DNA from: an uncultured Victivallaceae bacterium
GTDB lineage: Bacteria; Verrucomicrobiota; Lentisphaeria; Victivallales; Victivallaceae
Length of the DNA: 64,000 nucleotides
Assembly (NCBI GenBank): GCA_944392655.1
Contig: CALXXL010000012.1
Location: 1-64,000 of the forward strand
Direction: 5' to 3'
Positions 63,545-64,000 of the stretch are shown here, piece by piece; the stretch's first letter is position 1, and each line of letters starts with the position of its first letter. The notes beneath the pieces were generated by a model, which did no database searches, had not been told where the DNA came from, and saw only the letters and a program-made list of their open reading frames with translations. The position numbers and the translations under genes are program-made.

Positions 63545-64000
63545 TTAGAGTTCGCCGAATATTTCGGTATGGAGTTTATACGGGGAGTCGGAGGTAATGG
63601 AATCCACGCCGTATTCGATCAGCTTAGCCGCATAATCCGGGTTATTGATAGTCCATGCATGGAAAGAGAAACCGGCGTCATGGATGGCTTTAATATATTC
63701 CGGTGTAATGGAGTAATCCGGTGCACCGAGGTCGATGCCGTCGAATCCGTTTTCCGAGAGGACGTTGATAATTTCTTCGGTGGAGAGTTTGAGAGACCCG
63801 TCCTCATTCTGGCTGCTCCATCTCAGGAGATAAGTAGGATATCCCGGCAGCTGTTCTTTTGCGCTTTTAAGTTCTTCAACAGAGAAAGAGATAAAGTGAA
63901 TCTGGCTTTTTCTGACTCCGGATGCTATTCTTGCTTCTTCGAAAGCCTTGGCGAATCCCTCTCCTGCGGATTTTATTTCGACATAAATATGTGCTTCTGG
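63545..64000 (-). CDS. glycerophosphodiester phosphodiesterase, C-terminal part (cut by window edge)
   Basis: The frame is open from 64000 down to the stop at 63545-63547, giving 151 residues. HIYVEIKSAGEG is the strand with the family's metal-ligand Glu-Ile-Lys motif, and FHAWTINNPDYAAKLIEYG followed by VDSITSDSP is the GDPD C-terminal signature. The enzyme hydrolyses deacylated glycerophospholipids to glycerol-3-phosphate and an alcohol. The N-terminal half, with the catalytic HRG motif, lies outside the window. Confidence 0.9.
   Translation of the reverse strand, partial: PEAHIYVEIKSAGEGFAKAFEEARIASGVRKSQIHFISFSVEELKSAKEQLPGYPTYLLRWSSQNEDGSLKLSTEEIINVLSENGFDGIDLGAPDYSITPEYIKAIHDAGFSFHAWTINNPDYAAKLIEYGVDSITSDSPYKLHTEIFGEL

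Overview
This 64 kb window looks like chromosomal DNA of an anaerobic Gram-negative bacterium of the PVC superphylum, most likely a Victivallis-like member of Lentisphaerota. That placement is an inference. It rests on an exosortase with EpsI-like and TPR partners beside a large exopolysaccharide (EPS) operon, secreted glycosidases and Gfo/Idh/MocA oxidoreductases typical of glycan degraders, many lipoproteins, and an electron-confurcating lactate dehydrogenase operon. No rRNA, tRNA, CRISPR array, transposase or integrase was recognised.

Region 1 (1-9.4 kb) is accessory. A leftward, tightly packed set encodes an ankyrin-repeat protein, a sigma-54 (RpoN) enhancer-binding activator with a Rossmann-like N-terminal domain, a DUF262-DUF1524 protein (GmrSD-like restriction architecture) and a second DUF262 protein. 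Divergent from it lies a good sigma-54 promoter in front of a small cysteine-rich protein. A DUF3089 lipoprotein whose nucleophile elbow reads GHGQG follows, then a 720 bp AT-rich gap that contains a 62 bp TCTA microsatellite.

Region 2 (9.4-29.6 kb, +) is a Wzx/Wzy-type EPS operon of sixteen genes. It contains a priming sugar-phosphate transferase, a left-handed beta-helix protein, a nucleotidyltransferase-like protein, a chain-length/co-polymerase protein with a degenerate kinase domain, an outer-membrane export lipoprotein, an O-antigen ligase/polymerase, five separate glycosyltransferases, a GH9 hydrolase, an alkaline-phosphatase-superfamily protein, a flippase, a STAS-domain protein and a GT4-GT26 fusion. 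Region 3 (29.5-35.0 kb, -) converges on it and encodes the EpsI-like protein, exosortase, a TPR protein and two paralogous secreted proteins. Their C-termini (QPLPGVLAT, hydrophobic segment, basic tail) look like the exosortase substrates. Secretion, sorting and EPS synthesis probably work together at the cell surface.

Region 4 (35.4-43.3 kb) holds a secreted protein, an etfB-etfA-FAD lactate dehydrogenase operon of the lctBCD type, an array of five small membrane proteins of two alternating families flanked by a 123 bp direct repeat that copies the end of the dehydrogenase gene, and two lipoproteins. Region 5 (43.5-49.6 kb, -) is one 2032-residue RHS/YD-repeat protein.

Region 6 (49.9-64 kb) is carbohydrate and solute metabolism: D-lyxose isomerase and PfkB kinase, a sugar isomerase/epimerase-like protein, a secreted discoidin-glycosidase, two Gfo/Idh/MocA proteins (one apparently a chimera of two), a lipoprotein, a metallophosphoesterase, a polar amino acid ABC transporter, a DUF4434 protein and the C-terminal part of a glycerophosphodiester phosphodiesterase at the window edge. 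All assignments come from reading motifs by eye; no database search was run.
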